From: Ruminococcus sp.
Lineage (GTDB): Bacteria > Bacillota_A > Clostridia > Oscillospirales > Ruminococcaceae
Length of the DNA: 64,000 nt
Assembly (NCBI GenBank): GCA_017480485.1
Contig: JAFVAN010000023.1
Location: 1 to 64,000 of the forward strand
Direction of reading: 5' to 3'
The position numbers were made by a program, and so were the translations under genes. Shown piece after piece: positions 8,403-17,024 of the stretch (within the stretch, counting starts at the first letter, position 1; every line of letters starts with the position of its first letter). Under the pieces are notes generated by a model that was not told where the DNA came from, did not search any database, and worked only from the letters and a program-made list of their open reading frames with translations.

Positions 8403-9878
8403 ATGAAGCTTATATATGACGTTGGCGATAAGCCCAAGGCGGGGCAGCTGGTGGTCTTTGCCATGCAGCAGATGCTGGCCATCCTTGCAGCGACCATCGC
8501 CGTGCCGATGATAATCGGAAACGGCCTGACCCCTGCGGCCGCAATGTTCGGCGCGGGCGTCGGCACCCTTGTGTACATCCTGTTTACTAAAAGGCGCAGC
8601 CCTGTGTTCCTGGGATCCTCCTTTGCGTTCCTGGGCTCGATGGCGGCGGCCTTTGCGGGCGGCGTTTCAATGCAGCTCGGGGCTCTGGGACTTATAATCG
8701 GAGCCGTGGCTGCTGGCCTTGTTTATGTTGTTATCGCTCTGGTCATCAAGGCCGTAGGCGTGGGCTGGATAAACAAGCTTATGCCCGCTGTGGTCATCGG
8801 ACCCACGGTGGCTATAATCGGTCTCTCGCTGGCGGGCAACGCCATCGGCGACCTGCAAAAGGGCGACGTGGTGGACGCAAGCGGAAACATGGTGGCTTCG
8901 CCCTATGCGGCGCTGTGCTGCGGCCTTGTTACCCTTGCTGTGACCATGCTCTGCTCCACCTACGGCAAGAAGATGGTAAGGCTGATACCCTTTATCCTTG
9001 GTATCCTTGCAGGCTATGCGGCAGCGGCCTGCCTGACCCTCATCGGCAACAGCGCCGACATCGACGCTTTGAAGCTGGTGGATTTCAAGATCTTTGAGAA
9101 CTACCTGCTGGAGGACGGCAGCGTTACGCTAAAGACCTTCCTCTCGGTGCCGGACCTGACCTTTGTTTCCGCATTTAAAGGCACGGGCGAGCTGACGGGC
9201 TCATATATCGCTACCATCCTTGTGGCCTATGTGCCTGTGGCCTTTGTGGTCTTTGCCGAGCACGTTGCGGACCACAAGAACCTCTCCTCCGTTATCGGCA
9301 GGGACCTGCTGGAGGACCCTGGCCTGTCCAACACCCTGCTGGGCGACGGCGTGGGCTCTATGGTGGGCGCTTTCTTCGGCGGCTGCCCAAACACCACCTA
9401 TGGCGAGAGCGTGGGCTGCGTTGCCATCACCCGCAACGCCTCCATCGTGACTATAATCGCGGCGGCGGTGGGCTGCATCATCGTGTCCTTTATCACGCCG
9501 CTGGTGGCCTTTGTGGACTCCATTCCCGCCTGCGTGATGGGCGGCGTGTGCGTGGCCCTCTACGGCTTCATCGCTGTGTCGGGACTTAAGATGCTGCAAA
9601 AGGTGGACCTTGACAAGAACAGGAACCTCTTTGTGGCCTCCGTCATCCTTATCGCGGGCATCGGCGGGCTGAGCGTTTCCTTTGGCAAGGTCACCGTTAC
9701 CGAGATCGCAGCGGCGCTGATACTTGGAATACTTACAAACATCATGCTCTCCGGGGAAAAGGACGAGCCCGCCGAGGCCACGGCTGGGAAGGGAAGCGCC
9801 AAAAGCGGAGGCATCCCCGCAAAGGGCAATAACAACCGAAACAAGAGCAGGAAAAAAAGAAGATCGAAAGGAAGATAA
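8403..9878 (+). CDS. uraA: Uracil permease (NCS2/UraA-type nucleobase transporter)
   Basis: Encodes 491 aa with about 12-14 hydrophobic segments. NCS2 hallmarks include [20 protein letters not shown] at the start, [12 protein letters not shown] (TM3), VFAEHVADH (the substrate-binding Glu of TM8) and [13 protein letters not shown] (TM10). [17 protein letters not shown] are uracil-type rather than xanthine-type signatures. The C-terminal ~40 residues are Lys/Arg-rich and cytoplasmic. It ends 2 bp before upp, so uptake of uracil is coupled to its conversion to UMP. No PyrR-type attenuator is visible upstream. Confidence 0.95.
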   Translation: MKLIYDVGDKPKAGQLVVFAMQQMLAILAATIAVPMIIGNGLTPAAAMFGAGVGTLVYILFTKRRSPVFLGSSFAFLGSMAAAFAGGVSMQLGALGLIIGAVAAGLVYVVIALVIKAVGVGWINKLMPAVVIGPTVAIIGLSLAGNAIGDLQKGDVVDASGNMVASPYAALCCGLVTLAVTMLCSTYGKKMVRLIPFILGILAGYAAAACLTLIGNSADIDALKLVDFKIFENYLLEDGSVTLKTFLSVPDLTFVSAFKGTGELTGSYIATILVAYVPVAFVVFAEHVADHKNLSSVIGRDLLEDPGLSNTLLGDGVGSMVGAFFGGCPNTTYGESVGCVAITRNASIVTIIAAAVGCIIVSFITPLVAFVDSIPACVMGGVCVALYGFIAVSGLKMLQKVDLDKNRNLFVASVILIAGIGGLSVSFGKVTVTEIAAALILGILTNIMLSGEKDEPAEATAGKGSAKSGGIPAKGNNNRNKSRKKRRSKGR

Positions 9879-9880
9879 AA

Positions 9881-10510
9881 ATGAGTAGAGTTGTAATTAT
9901 GGAGCACCCGCTGATAAAGCACAAGATATCACTGCTGCGGGACGAGAGAACGGGGACCAAGGACTTCCGCGTGCTGGTTGAGGAGATCGCCATGCTGATG
10001 GGCTACGAGGCCCTGCGGGACCTTCCCACCGAGCTGGTGGAGGTAAAGACCCCTATTGCCGAGGCCTATGTACCAATGCTTGCTGGCCGCAAGCTGGCGG
10101 TGGTGCCTATCCTCCGCGCGGGACTTGGGATGGTCAACGGCATACTGGCCCTTGTGCCCTCGGCCAAGGTCGGCCACATCGGCCTCTACCGCGACGAGGT
10201 GACTCACGAGCCCCACGAGTACTATTGCAAGCTGCCCGAAAACATTGACCAGCGCCTCGTTATCCTGCCGGACCCCATGCTTGCCACCGGCGGCTCTGCC
10301 ATACAGGCTGTGGATTTCATCAAGGCCAAGGGCTGCAAGAACATCAAGTTCATGTGTATAATCGCGGCTCCCGAGGGCCTCAAGGCTCTGCAGGAGGCCC
10401 ACCCGGATGTTGACATCTACGTCGGCAACCTTGACGAGAGGCTCAACGAGAACGCCTATATCGTTCCCGGCCTCGGCGACGCGGGTGACAGGATTTTCGG
10501 AACTAAGTAA
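9881..10510 (+). CDS. upp: Uracil phosphoribosyltransferase
   Basis: Encodes 209 aa, the usual size. Uracil + PRPP gives [15 protein letters not shown] opens the protein as in other Upp; [10 protein letters not shown] is the flexible/PRPP-binding stretch, [14 protein letters not shown] the PRPP loop, and [17 protein letters not shown] the uracil-recognition C-terminus. All active-site motifs are present. Translation starts 2 bp after the uracil permease stop with GAAAGGAAG upstream. Confidence 0.98.
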   Translation: MSRVVIMEHPLIKHKISLLRDERTGTKDFRVLVEEIAMLMGYEALRDLPTELVEVKTPIAEAYVPMLAGRKLAVVPILRAGLGMVNGILALVPSAKVGHIGLYRDEVTHEPHEYYCKLPENIDQRLVILPDPMLATGGSAIQAVDFIKAKGCKNIKFMCIIAAPEGLKALQEAHPDVDIYVGNLDERLNENAYIVPGLGDAGDRIFGTK

Positions 10511-10587
10511 TGCCAAAAATGGTATCTCCCCCGAAAGGGGGAGATACCATTTTTGGCACTTTGCGGCGCTGCGCAGCAGCGCCGCAA
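10511..10587. repeat. Composite double-hairpin repeat (family C), also upp terminator
   Basis: A perfect 22 bp stem with GAAA loop (10511-10558, arm begins TGCCAAAAATGG) starts at the upp stop codon, followed by a perfect 12 bp stem with GCA loop (10561-10587, arm TTGCGGCGCTGC). The same two-stem architecture recurs at about a dozen other places in the window with different arm sequences. Confidence 0.85.
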
Positions 10588-10658
10588 TTATTTCAGTGTA
10601 ATACATTCGTGCGGGAAAGTATTTTATTTTTCGGGGCACCATTTAGCAGGCGGCGCCG

Positions 10659-11561
10659 TCACTCCACCTCGTCCTCCGAGGCATCAAGCCCCTGCTCAAG
10701 CCTGTCCTGCTCCCAGTCGAACTCATCATACTTGTCCAAAAAATTGTACCGTTTGCCCTTGTACTCGTACTCGATGACGGTGCGGAGGTTCACGTTGTAG
10801 ACGCTTTTGAAGATATTTGTCTCAACAAAATCGTTGTTCTTTGCAAGGCCTGCTATGAGCTGCTTTATCTCCTGCCGCTTGGAGATGCTGCCCTTGTCCT
10901 CGGTCTCGGCAAGGCGCTCGGTAAGGCGGCAGGCGCAGGCTATGAACTCCAGAGCGTTATAATTGACCCACTGCTTTATATGCTCCTCTCTCACCATGTA
11001 GAGGGGCCTTATCAGCTCCATGCCCTTGAAGTTGCGGGAGTGGAGCTTTGGCATCATGGTCTGGACCTGACCGCCGTAGATCATGCCCATGAGTATGGTC
11101 TCGATGACGTCGTCGAAGTGGTGGCCAAGGGCGATCTTGTTACAGCCCAGATCCCGCGCGAAGGCATAGAGGTGTCCACGGCGCATACGTGCGCAGAGGT
11201 AGCAGGGGTTCTGCTTCTGGTTCGCAACAATGCCGAAGATACGGGTATCGAAGAAGCGGATGGGGATGTTCATAAGCTCCGCATTCTCCTCTATGCGGCG
11301 TCTGTTGCTATCGTTATAGCCCGGGTCCATGCAGATAAACTCCAGGGAGAAGTCGGTAGGGGAGTACCTTTGCAGGTGCTGCATACACTTTGCCAGCAGC
11401 ATGGAGTCCTTTCCTCCCGAGATGCAGACGGCTATCCTGTCCCCGTCGTTTATCATTTTATATTCCTTTATGCCCATTACGAATTTATTCCAGATATCCT
11501 TGCGAAAGCGTTTGATTATGCTTCGCTCGATAAGCTGGTAGGGCTGCAGCTCTCTTGCCAT
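10659..11561 (-). CDS. ttcA: TtcA-family tRNA 2-thiolation protein
   Basis: Encodes 300 aa. PP-loop ATP pyrophosphatase motif SGGKDS at 48-53; a CYLC pair at 120-123 followed by ARMRRGHLYAFARDLG, the Fe-S/sulfur-transfer region of TtcA-type enzymes; and LGHHFDDVIET, the second family motif. TtcA makes 2-thiocytidine at tRNA position 32; Gram-positive relatives are broadly called TtcA-like, so the exact base is inference. The acidic tail (DASEDEVE) is unusual. Its own promoter is just upstream and the gene is convergent with upp. Confidence 0.85.
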   Translation of the reverse strand: MARELQPYQLIERSIIKRFRKDIWNKFVMGIKEYKMINDGDRIAVCISGGKDSMLLAKCMQHLQRYSPTDFSLEFICMDPGYNDSNRRRIEENAELMNIPIRFFDTRIFGIVANQKQNPCYLCARMRRGHLYAFARDLGCNKIALGHHFDDVIETILMGMIYGGQVQTMMPKLHSRNFKGMELIRPLYMVREEHIKQWVNYNALEFIACACRLTERLAETEDKGSISKRQEIKQLIAGLAKNNDFVETNIFKSVYNVNLRTVIEYEYKGKRYNFLDKYDEFDWEQDRLEQGLDASEDEVE

Positions 11562-11591
11562 TTATCCCACTCCTTACATTTGTTACCTACT

Positions 11592-11620
11592 ATTATACTA
11601 TGTTTCCCCCAATAAGTCAA
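11592..11620 (-). promoter_or_regulatory. Promoter of the ttcA-like gene
   Basis: Minus strand: TTGACT (11615-11620), 17 bp, TATAAT (11592-11597), about 30 bp before the start codon. Confidence 0.85.
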
Positions 11621-11744
11621 GGTCCTAGGTACTAGCGCGGACGGCGCAATGCCGCCTTTGGGGAGAATTGAGCAAGGAGTAGGATTTGTGTGACGGCGGG
11701 TCGCAGCTTGGTGGGAGCTCTTGTAAGCTAGGTCGGTACCTAGA

Positions 11745-11815
11745 CTGGGCAGGTCGTATGAGCACTCGCAAGCTCGTTTACAGCCGCGGGGTGTTTGGGG
11801 GCTCCCTCGCGGAGA
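11745..11815 (-). repeat. Family A repeat, copy 2
   Basis: Minus-strand copy with CGAGCTTGCGAGTGCTC intact, then a diverged middle and the GCGAGGGAGCCC box. It is preceded at 11621-11743 by short inverted CTAGGTAC/GTACCTAG segments. The remainder of this ~395 bp gap holds only repeats and two promoters. Confidence 0.7.
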
Positions 11816-11837
11816 AGGGGAGTAGAGTGAGGTTTTT

Positions 11838-11873
11838 GTTTCTAACCTCTGATCTCTAACTTCTCACCTCTAT
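11838..11873. repeat. Single heptad-repeat arm (family D)
   Basis: Degenerate 7-mers in a row (CTAACCT, CTGATCT, CTAACTT, CTCACCT, CTA) with no opposite arm nearby. Confidence 0.55.
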
Positions 11874-11889
11874 TGTAATAAACCTGTAA

Positions 11890-11919
11890 TTGACTTTTGG
11901 CGGCGGGGTGGTGTATAAT
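11890..11919 (+). promoter_or_regulatory. Promoter of the cytidylate-kinase-like gene
   Basis: TTGACT (11890-11895), 18 bp spacer, TATAAT (11914-11919). Confidence 0.8.
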
Positions 11920-11957
11920 TATATCAACAGAATTTTATCTGAACGGGGGTTTGAAAA

Positions 11958-12563
11958 ATGGGTAAGATCAGCGTTGTTGCCATCGAAAGGCAGTATTGCA
12001 GCGGAGGCAGCGAGATCGGCAGGCTCGTGGCCGAAAAGCTCGGTATCAACTGCTATGACAGGGAGATAATCGAAATGGCTGCCGAGCGCATGGGTATCTC
12101 CTTCGAGGAGGTCAAGAAGCTGGAGGAGTCGGTCATCAATCCGCTGATGACGCCTATCTCCTTCCGCCTGAGGCGCGAGAAGGAGCTGGACTCCTTTGAA
12201 AAGGTTTTTGCTGCCGAGACCGAGATAATCACCGAGATCGCCAAGAGAGAGCCCTGCGTTATCGTTGGGCGCTGCGCGGGGTATATTTTGAAGAACGTTG
12301 TTCCCACGCTGAAGGTCTATATCTATTCTACTCAGGAGAGCCGCAAGGCCCGCGCCATCGACGAGCACGGCATCGACCCCGATGACGTTGAGAGCGTGCT
12401 CAGGCGCTACGACAAGAAGCGGGGAGACTTCTTCAATGTCAACACCCAGAAGAACTGGTCCTCAATGCTGACCTATGACGTATGCTTCAACAGCTCGACC
12501 CTTGGCACACAGGGCTGCGCCGACGCTATCGTTGCAATGGCCTCTGCGGCAAAGAAAAAGTGA
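11958..12563 (+). CDS. Cytidylate kinase-like family protein
   Basis: Encodes 201 aa. The N-terminus ISVVAIERQYCSGGSEIG replaces a standard Walker A with the GSGGxxIG-like loop typical of this family, then LGINCYDREIIEMAA, the stretch that follows in cytidylate-kinase-like proteins. It is shorter than canonical Cmk (about 225 aa) and lacks the usual GPAGAGKS. Such proteins are common in clostridia and their substrate is not established. The start follows GAACGGGGG. Alone in its transcript, ending at two tandem hairpins. Confidence 0.8.
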   Translation: MGKISVVAIERQYCSGGSEIGRLVAEKLGINCYDREIIEMAAERMGISFEEVKKLEESVINPLMTPISFRLRREKELDSFEKVFAAETEIITEIAKREPCVIVGRCAGYILKNVVPTLKVYIYSTQESRKARAIDEHGIDPDDVESVLRRYDKKRGDFFNVNTQKNWSSMLTYDVCFNSSTLGTQGCADAIVAMASAAKKK

Positions 12564-12573
12564 AAGATCAAAG

Positions 12574-12648
12574 GCTCGGCGCTCCGTCCTGGGGCGTCGG
12601 GCTTTTTTGCAAATCAAAGGCCCCTGTGGTTTCCCACAGGGGCTTTTT
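12574..12648 (+). terminator. Two tandem terminators
   Basis: First GCTCGGCGCTCC/GGGCGTCGGGC + TTTTTT (12574-12608); second AAAGGCCCCTGTGG-TTT-CCCACAGGGGC + TTTTTG (12616-12648). The second may also stop the convergent pilin transcript. Confidence 0.85.
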
Positions 12649-12687
12649 GTCTAAGCTGATGTTATCAATAATTTGCAGCCGATTTGC

Positions 12688-13428
12688 TTAGTACCAGCCG
12701 CCAAGGCTTCCGTTGCTTATCTGCTTGTTGGACAGGTTTACCTTTGTGAAGGCCTCGGGCGAACTCTTGCCGGTGTCCTCGTAGATCGTGCTCCAGTTGC
12801 CAGTACCAACAAAGTGCGCATTATTGTTAGTATTAGCAATATACTCGCCGTTGATATACGTAACCAGTATGCCCTTTCTGTAGATCTGGAGCAAGCGCAC
12901 GCTTCCTGTCTGGTTGTAAACAACGACCAGGCCAAAGTTGGTGTTATTGTTCTTCAGATACTTTTCGCAGTTGTTGCTTTCAGAATTGTAGCCCATCGGG
13001 TTTACCTTCTTGCCGGTTTTCCAGGTCTCGGAGAACGTGTTGTCCAGAGCGCCTGCAATGACCTTGTCAAGGGCCTGAGAACCGTTCGCTGCGCCTCCGG
13101 TCTTGTAAACATACCAGCTCAGGTTCGTGAATGCGCCAACGACCTCATGCTCTCTATCCTTGTAGTTGCTCTTTGTGGTGTCATTGTCATAATAGAGCAC
13201 CTTGTTGAAGGCGGCCTCGGTGTTACCGGGGTTCAGCAGCAGGTAGTCGATAAGCGCGTTCTCAACCGATACCTTGATAACTCTTGCGTCCTCGATGGCA
13301 GCTTTGATCCTTGCCTTTCTTACATAGCTTACAAGTGCGGGGATCAGGATGGCCGCCAAGATGCCGATAATGGCGATCACCGTGATCAGTTCGACCAGGG
13401 TAAATCCTTTCTTGTTATTGTTTTTCAT
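12688..13428 (-). CDS. Type IV pilin-like prepilin (class III N-terminal motif)
   Basis: Encodes about 246 aa. MKNNNKKG^FTLVELITVIAI is a classical prepilin leader with cleavage after Gly and Glu at mature position 5, followed by a long hydrophobic helix. The C-terminal part is a soluble head without recognisable homology to me. A start 18 bp further upstream (MKWDES) is possible but has no better ribosome site. No pilB/pilC/pilD genes are nearby, so this is an orphan pilin/pseudopilin, probably assembled by machinery elsewhere. A strong promoter lies 70 bp upstream. Confidence 0.85.
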   Translation of the reverse strand: MKNNNKKGFTLVELITVIAIIGILAAILIPALVSYVRKARIKAAIEDARVIKVSVENALIDYLLLNPGNTEAAFNKVLYYDNDTTKSNYKDREHEVVGAFTNLSWYVYKTGGAANGSQALDKVIAGALDNTFSETWKTGKKVNPMGYNSESNNCEKYLKNNNTNFGLVVVYNQTGSVRLLQIYRKGILVTYINGEYIANTNNNAHFVGTGNWSTIYEDTGKSSPEAFTKVNLSNKQISNGSLGGWY

Positions 13429-13495
13429 ACTCTCATCCCATTTCATTTCTTCTAATTTCCAGCATTGGAAATATCACAATACCTTCCTACAGTAT

Positions 13496-13524
13496 ATTAT
13501 AGCACATTTGGCAAAAATAATCAA
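13496..13524 (-). promoter_or_regulatory. Pilin gene promoter
   Basis: Minus strand: TTGATT (13519-13524), 17 bp, TATAAT (13496-13501). The AT-rich DNA up to about 13720 contains no gene I can see. Confidence 0.8.
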
Positions 13525-13737
13525 TTTGTAAATCAATATTTTGTATGCCTGCACAAAATACATGTCTATATTTACACATTTTAAATAAAAATAATGTTAA
13601 CAACTTTTATCAATTAAAAATCGAAAACGTTATAGTAGCGGCCGGATCTTGTATGTTCTTTTTGGCAAGCTTTTGGGGTCTAAATATTGGCCTTCGAGGC
13701 AATTTACACAAACAAGTTTAAAATTTTTATATAACAC

Positions 13738-13777
13738 AAAAAGGCCCCCGCAGTTGCCCACGGGAGCCTTTTGTTTT
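13738..13777 (-). terminator. ppdK terminator
   Basis: Minus-strand stem AAGGCTCCCGTGGGC/GCGGGGGCCTT followed by TTTTTG; A/T runs on both sides. Confidence 0.8.
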
Positions 13778-13807
13778 AATTTATGACTTTTGCTTTGCAG
13801 AGGTCAA

Positions 13808-16432
13808 TTACTTAGCCTCGGCGATTGCAGCCTGAGCGGCAGCCAGTCTTGCGATCGGAACGCGGAAGGGCGAGCACGATACATAGTCAAGACCGATCTT
13901 GTGGCAGAACTCAACGGACGAAGGATCGCCGCCGTGCTCGCCGCAGATACCGCAGTGAAGCTTAGGATTAACGGGCTTACCAAGCTCGATAGCCATCTTC
14001 ATCAGCTTGCCAACGCCAACCTGGTCCAGCTTAGCGAAGGGATCGCTCTCGAAGATCTTCTTGTCATAGTAAGCGTTCAGGAACTTGCCTGCGTCGTCTC
14101 TCGAGAAGCCGAAGGTCATCTGAGTGAGATCGTTTGTGCCGAAGCAGAAGAAGTCTGCGTTAGCAGCGATCTCGTCAGCAGTCAGAGCAGCTCTCGGGAT
14201 CTCGATCATTGTACCAACCTCATACTGGAGGTCAGCGCCTGCCTCAGCGATAACAGCATCGGCGGTTTCAACAACGATCTTCTTAACGAACTTGAGCTCC
14301 TTGACATCGCCAACCAGCGGGATCATTATCTCGGGCTTAACGGTCCAGTCAGCGTGAGCCTTCTGAACGTTGATAGCAGCCTTGATAACAGCCTTGGTCT
14401 GCATTGCAGCGATCTCAGGATAAGTAACAGCCAGACGGCAGCCTCTGTGGCCCATCATGGGGTTGAACTCGTGCAGGGAAGCGATGAGAGCCTTGATGTC
14501 CTCAACTGTCTTGCCCTGTGCGTCTGCAAGAGCCTTGATGTCAGCCTCTTCGGTGGGTACGAACTCGTGGAGAGGAGGATCGAGGAATCTGATGGTAACA
14601 GGGTTGCCCTCAAGAGCCTCATAGAGAGCCTCAAAGTCAGCCTGCTGCATGGGCTCGATCTTAGCCAGAGCAGCCTCTCTCTCTTCAACTGTGTCAGCGC
14701 AGATCATCTCTCTGAAGGCGGCAATTCTGTCAGCCTCAAAGAACATATGCTCTGTACGGCAGAGACCGATGCCCTCGGCACCCAGCTCTCTTGCCTTCTT
14801 AGCGTCAGCAGGAGTATCGGCGTTGGTCCTTACCTTGAGCTTCCTGTACTTGTCAGCCCAAGCCATGATCCTGCCGAACTCGCCGGCGATAGTAGCGTCA
14901 ACTGTGGGGATAACGCCCTCGTAGATGTTACCGGTGGTACCGTCGATGGAGATGTAGTCACCCTCAACGAAGGTCTTGCCGGCCAGCTCAAACTTCTTGT
15001 TAGCCTCGTCCATCTTGATGTCGCCGCAGCCGGAAACGCAGCACTCGCCCATTCCTCTTGCAACAACGGCAGCGTGAGAGGTCATACCGCCGCGTACGGT
15101 CAGGATGCCCTGTGCAGCCTTCATACCTGTGATGTCCTCAGGAGAGGTCTCAAGTCTAACAAGGATAACCTTCTCGCCCTTTTCAGCCCAAGCTACAGCG
15201 TCGTCAGCTGTGAACACAATCTTGCCGCAGGCAGCTCCGGGAGAAGCACCCAGACCCTTGCCAAGAGGAGTTGCAGCCTTGATGGCCTTAGCGTCGAACT
15301 GAGGATGGAGAAGTGTGTCAAGGTTTCTGGGGTCGATCATCGCAACGGCTTCCTGCTCGGTCTTGTGGCCCTCGTCAACGAGGTCGCAAGCGATCTTCAG
15401 AGCAGCCTGTGCGGTTCTCTTACCATTTCTGCACTGCAGCATATAGAGCTTGCCGTCCTCAACGGTGAACTCCATGTCCTGCATATCGTGATATCTGTTT
15501 TCAAGGGTCTCGCAAACCTTTACGAAATCCTGGTAAGCCTGCGGGAACTTCTGAGCCATCTCTTCGATAGGCATAGGAGTACGAACGCCGGCAACAACGT
15601 CCTCGCCCTGTGCGTTGGTCAGGAACTCGCCCATCAGCTTGTTCTCGCCTGTTGCAGGGTCACGGGTGAAGGCAACGCCTGTGCCGCAGTTGTCGCCCAT
15701 GTTACCAAAGGCCATGGACTGAACGTTAACAGCAGTGCCCCAGCTGAAGGGGATATCGTTGTCACGTCTGTAAACGTTGGCTCTGGGGTTGTCCCAAGAA
15801 CGGAATACGGCCTTGATAGCGCCCATCAGCTGCTCCTTAGGATCAGAGGGGAAGTCAGAACCGATCTTGTTCTTGTACTCGGCCTTGAACTGGAATGCCA
15901 GCTCCTTCAGGTCGTCAGCGGTGAGCTCAACGTCCTGCTTAACGCCTCTCTTCTCCTTCATCTCGTCGATCAGCTGCTCAAAATACTTCTTGCCGACCTC
16001 CATAACAACGTCGGAGTACATCTGGATGAATCTTCTGTAGCAGTCCCATGCCCACCTGGGATTGCCGCTCTTAGCAGCGATGGTCTCAACAACGTCCTCG
16101 TTAAGGCCAAGGTTAAGGATAGTATCCATCATACCGGGCATCGAAGCTCTTGCTCCCGAACGAACGGAAACGAGAAGCGGATTTTCCTTATCTCCGAACT
16201 TCTTGCCTGTGATCTCTTCCATCTTAGTGATGTACTCTCTGATCTCAGCCTGGATCTCATCGCTGATACCGCCGTCCTCATAATACTGAGTGCAGGCCTC
16301 AGTGGTGATGGTGAAGCCCTGAGGAACAGGGAGGCCGATGTTTGTCATCTCAGCCAGGTTTGCACCCTTACCGCCGAGAAGTTCTCTCATGTTGGCATTA
16401 CCCTCAGAGAAAAGATAACAATACTTTGCCAT
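13808..16432 (-). CDS. ppdK: Pyruvate, phosphate dikinase
   Basis: Encodes 874 aa, full length for the family, from an ATG preceded by GGAGGTAGAAAACC. Interconverts pyruvate + ATP + Pi and PEP + AMP + PPi. The N-terminal ATP-grasp domain opens with LLGGKGANLAEMT and contains GMMDTILNLGLN; the swivelling domain carries the phospho-His in GGMTSHAAVVARGMG; the C-terminal PEP-binding barrel ends with FGTNDLTQMTFGFSRDDAG and LHCGICGEHGGDP. All motifs intact. In such anaerobes PPDK often works in PPi-linked glycolysis. It has its own promoter and terminator, next to the malQ/glgP cluster. Confidence 0.98.
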   Translation of the reverse strand: MAKYCYLFSEGNANMRELLGGKGANLAEMTNIGLPVPQGFTITTEACTQYYEDGGISDEIQAEIREYITKMEEITGKKFGDKENPLLVSVRSGARASMPGMMDTILNLGLNEDVVETIAAKSGNPRWAWDCYRRFIQMYSDVVMEVGKKYFEQLIDEMKEKRGVKQDVELTADDLKELAFQFKAEYKNKIGSDFPSDPKEQLMGAIKAVFRSWDNPRANVYRRDNDIPFSWGTAVNVQSMAFGNMGDNCGTGVAFTRDPATGENKLMGEFLTNAQGEDVVAGVRTPMPIEEMAQKFPQAYQDFVKVCETLENRYHDMQDMEFTVEDGKLYMLQCRNGKRTAQAALKIACDLVDEGHKTEQEAVAMIDPRNLDTLLHPQFDAKAIKAATPLGKGLGASPGAACGKIVFTADDAVAWAEKGEKVILVRLETSPEDITGMKAAQGILTVRGGMTSHAAVVARGMGECCVSGCGDIKMDEANKKFELAGKTFVEGDYISIDGTTGNIYEGVIPTVDATIAGEFGRIMAWADKYRKLKVRTNADTPADAKKARELGAEGIGLCRTEHMFFEADRIAAFREMICADTVEEREAALAKIEPMQQADFEALYEALEGNPVTIRFLDPPLHEFVPTEEADIKALADAQGKTVEDIKALIASLHEFNPMMGHRGCRLAVTYPEIAAMQTKAVIKAAINVQKAHADWTVKPEIMIPLVGDVKELKFVKKIVVETADAVIAEAGADLQYEVGTMIEIPRAALTADEIAANADFFCFGTNDLTQMTFGFSRDDAGKFLNAYYDKKIFESDPFAKLDQVGVGKLMKMAIELGKPVNPKLHCGICGEHGGDPSSVEFCHKIGLDYVSCSPFRVPIARLAAAQAAIAEAK

Positions 16433-16516
16433 TGGTTTTCTACCTCCAATATTATTTTGTGATCCCAAAAGACAGCGCACTGACATGCAGGCGCACTGTC
16501 CTACGGTAACAATAAT

Positions 16517-16525
16517 ATTATAACA
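16517..16525 (-). promoter_or_regulatory. Probable ppdK extended -10 promoter
   Basis: Minus strand TGTTATAAT (extended -10). No good -35 at 16-18 bp. A perfect palindrome ATTTTGCCCAAAAT lies immediately upstream at about 16527-16540 and could be an operator. Confidence 0.55.
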
Positions 16526-16705
16526 GATTTTGCCCAAAATTACTATAGTTTTTCTCAATTTTTTCACACTGATTTTTACACAATATTTAGTATTGGTTTT
16601 TATGTATTCTGCACAAATATAGGGTTTGCGTTTTCAAAATTCCAATAAAAGTTTATAAAGTTTACAATAAATTTACATAGGCGTATAGAAGCAAGAACGC
16701 TGCGC

Positions 16706-16912
16706 TTTAAGAGGCAAGAGGCAAGACATGGTGCGCCTGCGGTGCTGTATTTTATTTGTCCGCTGCGCGGACAGCGTATAGATCTTCATTGCCCCAAAGT
16801 CATAATTGACAATATCCAATAAATAATGTATAATTATCTTTTAAAGAGCGGGCTTTGATATCCCGCATTTGATAACAGCCCAACTCAACTATCAATTATC
16901 AACTATCAACTT
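16706..16912. repeat. Heptad-armed element (family D), long copy
   Basis: Left arm AAGAGGC-type 7-mers at about 16710-16727; core hairpin TCCGCTGCGCGGA at about 16758-16771; right arm of CAACTAT/CAATTAT 7-mers at about 16884-16912. The arm sequences differ from those at 2.4 and 63.5 kb, but the period and core hairpin are the same. The malQ promoter lies inside it. Confidence 0.55.
16806..16834 (+). promoter_or_regulatory. malQ-glgP operon promoter
   Basis: Perfect TTGACA (16806-16811), 17 bp, perfect TATAAT (16829-16834). It leaves a ~180 nt leader to malQ made mostly of repeat sequence. Confidence 0.85.
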
Positions 16913-16947
16913 CCCTCGCCCCGCACGCCCCTTCAAAAGGCCACCGT

Positions 16948-17008
16948 CTCGCGAGGGAGCCCTATCACATCACACCGCTGTATGCCGGCTTGTCGGCGGC
17001 ACGCGACA
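16948..17008 (+). repeat. Family A repeat, copy 3 (diverged)
   Basis: Begins GTCTCGCGAGGGAGCCCT and ends GCACGCGAC; the core between them has diverged (GCCGGCTTGTCGGCGG instead of CGAGCTTGCGAGTGC). It ends about 20 bp before the malQ start. Confidence 0.6.
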
Positions 17009-17024
17009 TAAAAAGGAGAAAAAT

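Noticed and set aside
13520..13720. Cyclic-di-GMP riboswitch upstream of the pilin
   Set aside because: No GGGGCAAACC-type core or GNRA/tetraloop-receptor pattern was found; only AT-rich DNA and a promoter.
13790..16462. 890-codon open frame on the plus strand
   Set aside because: Antisense of ppdK, whose protein motifs are complete; GC-rich codon use keeps the opposite strand open.
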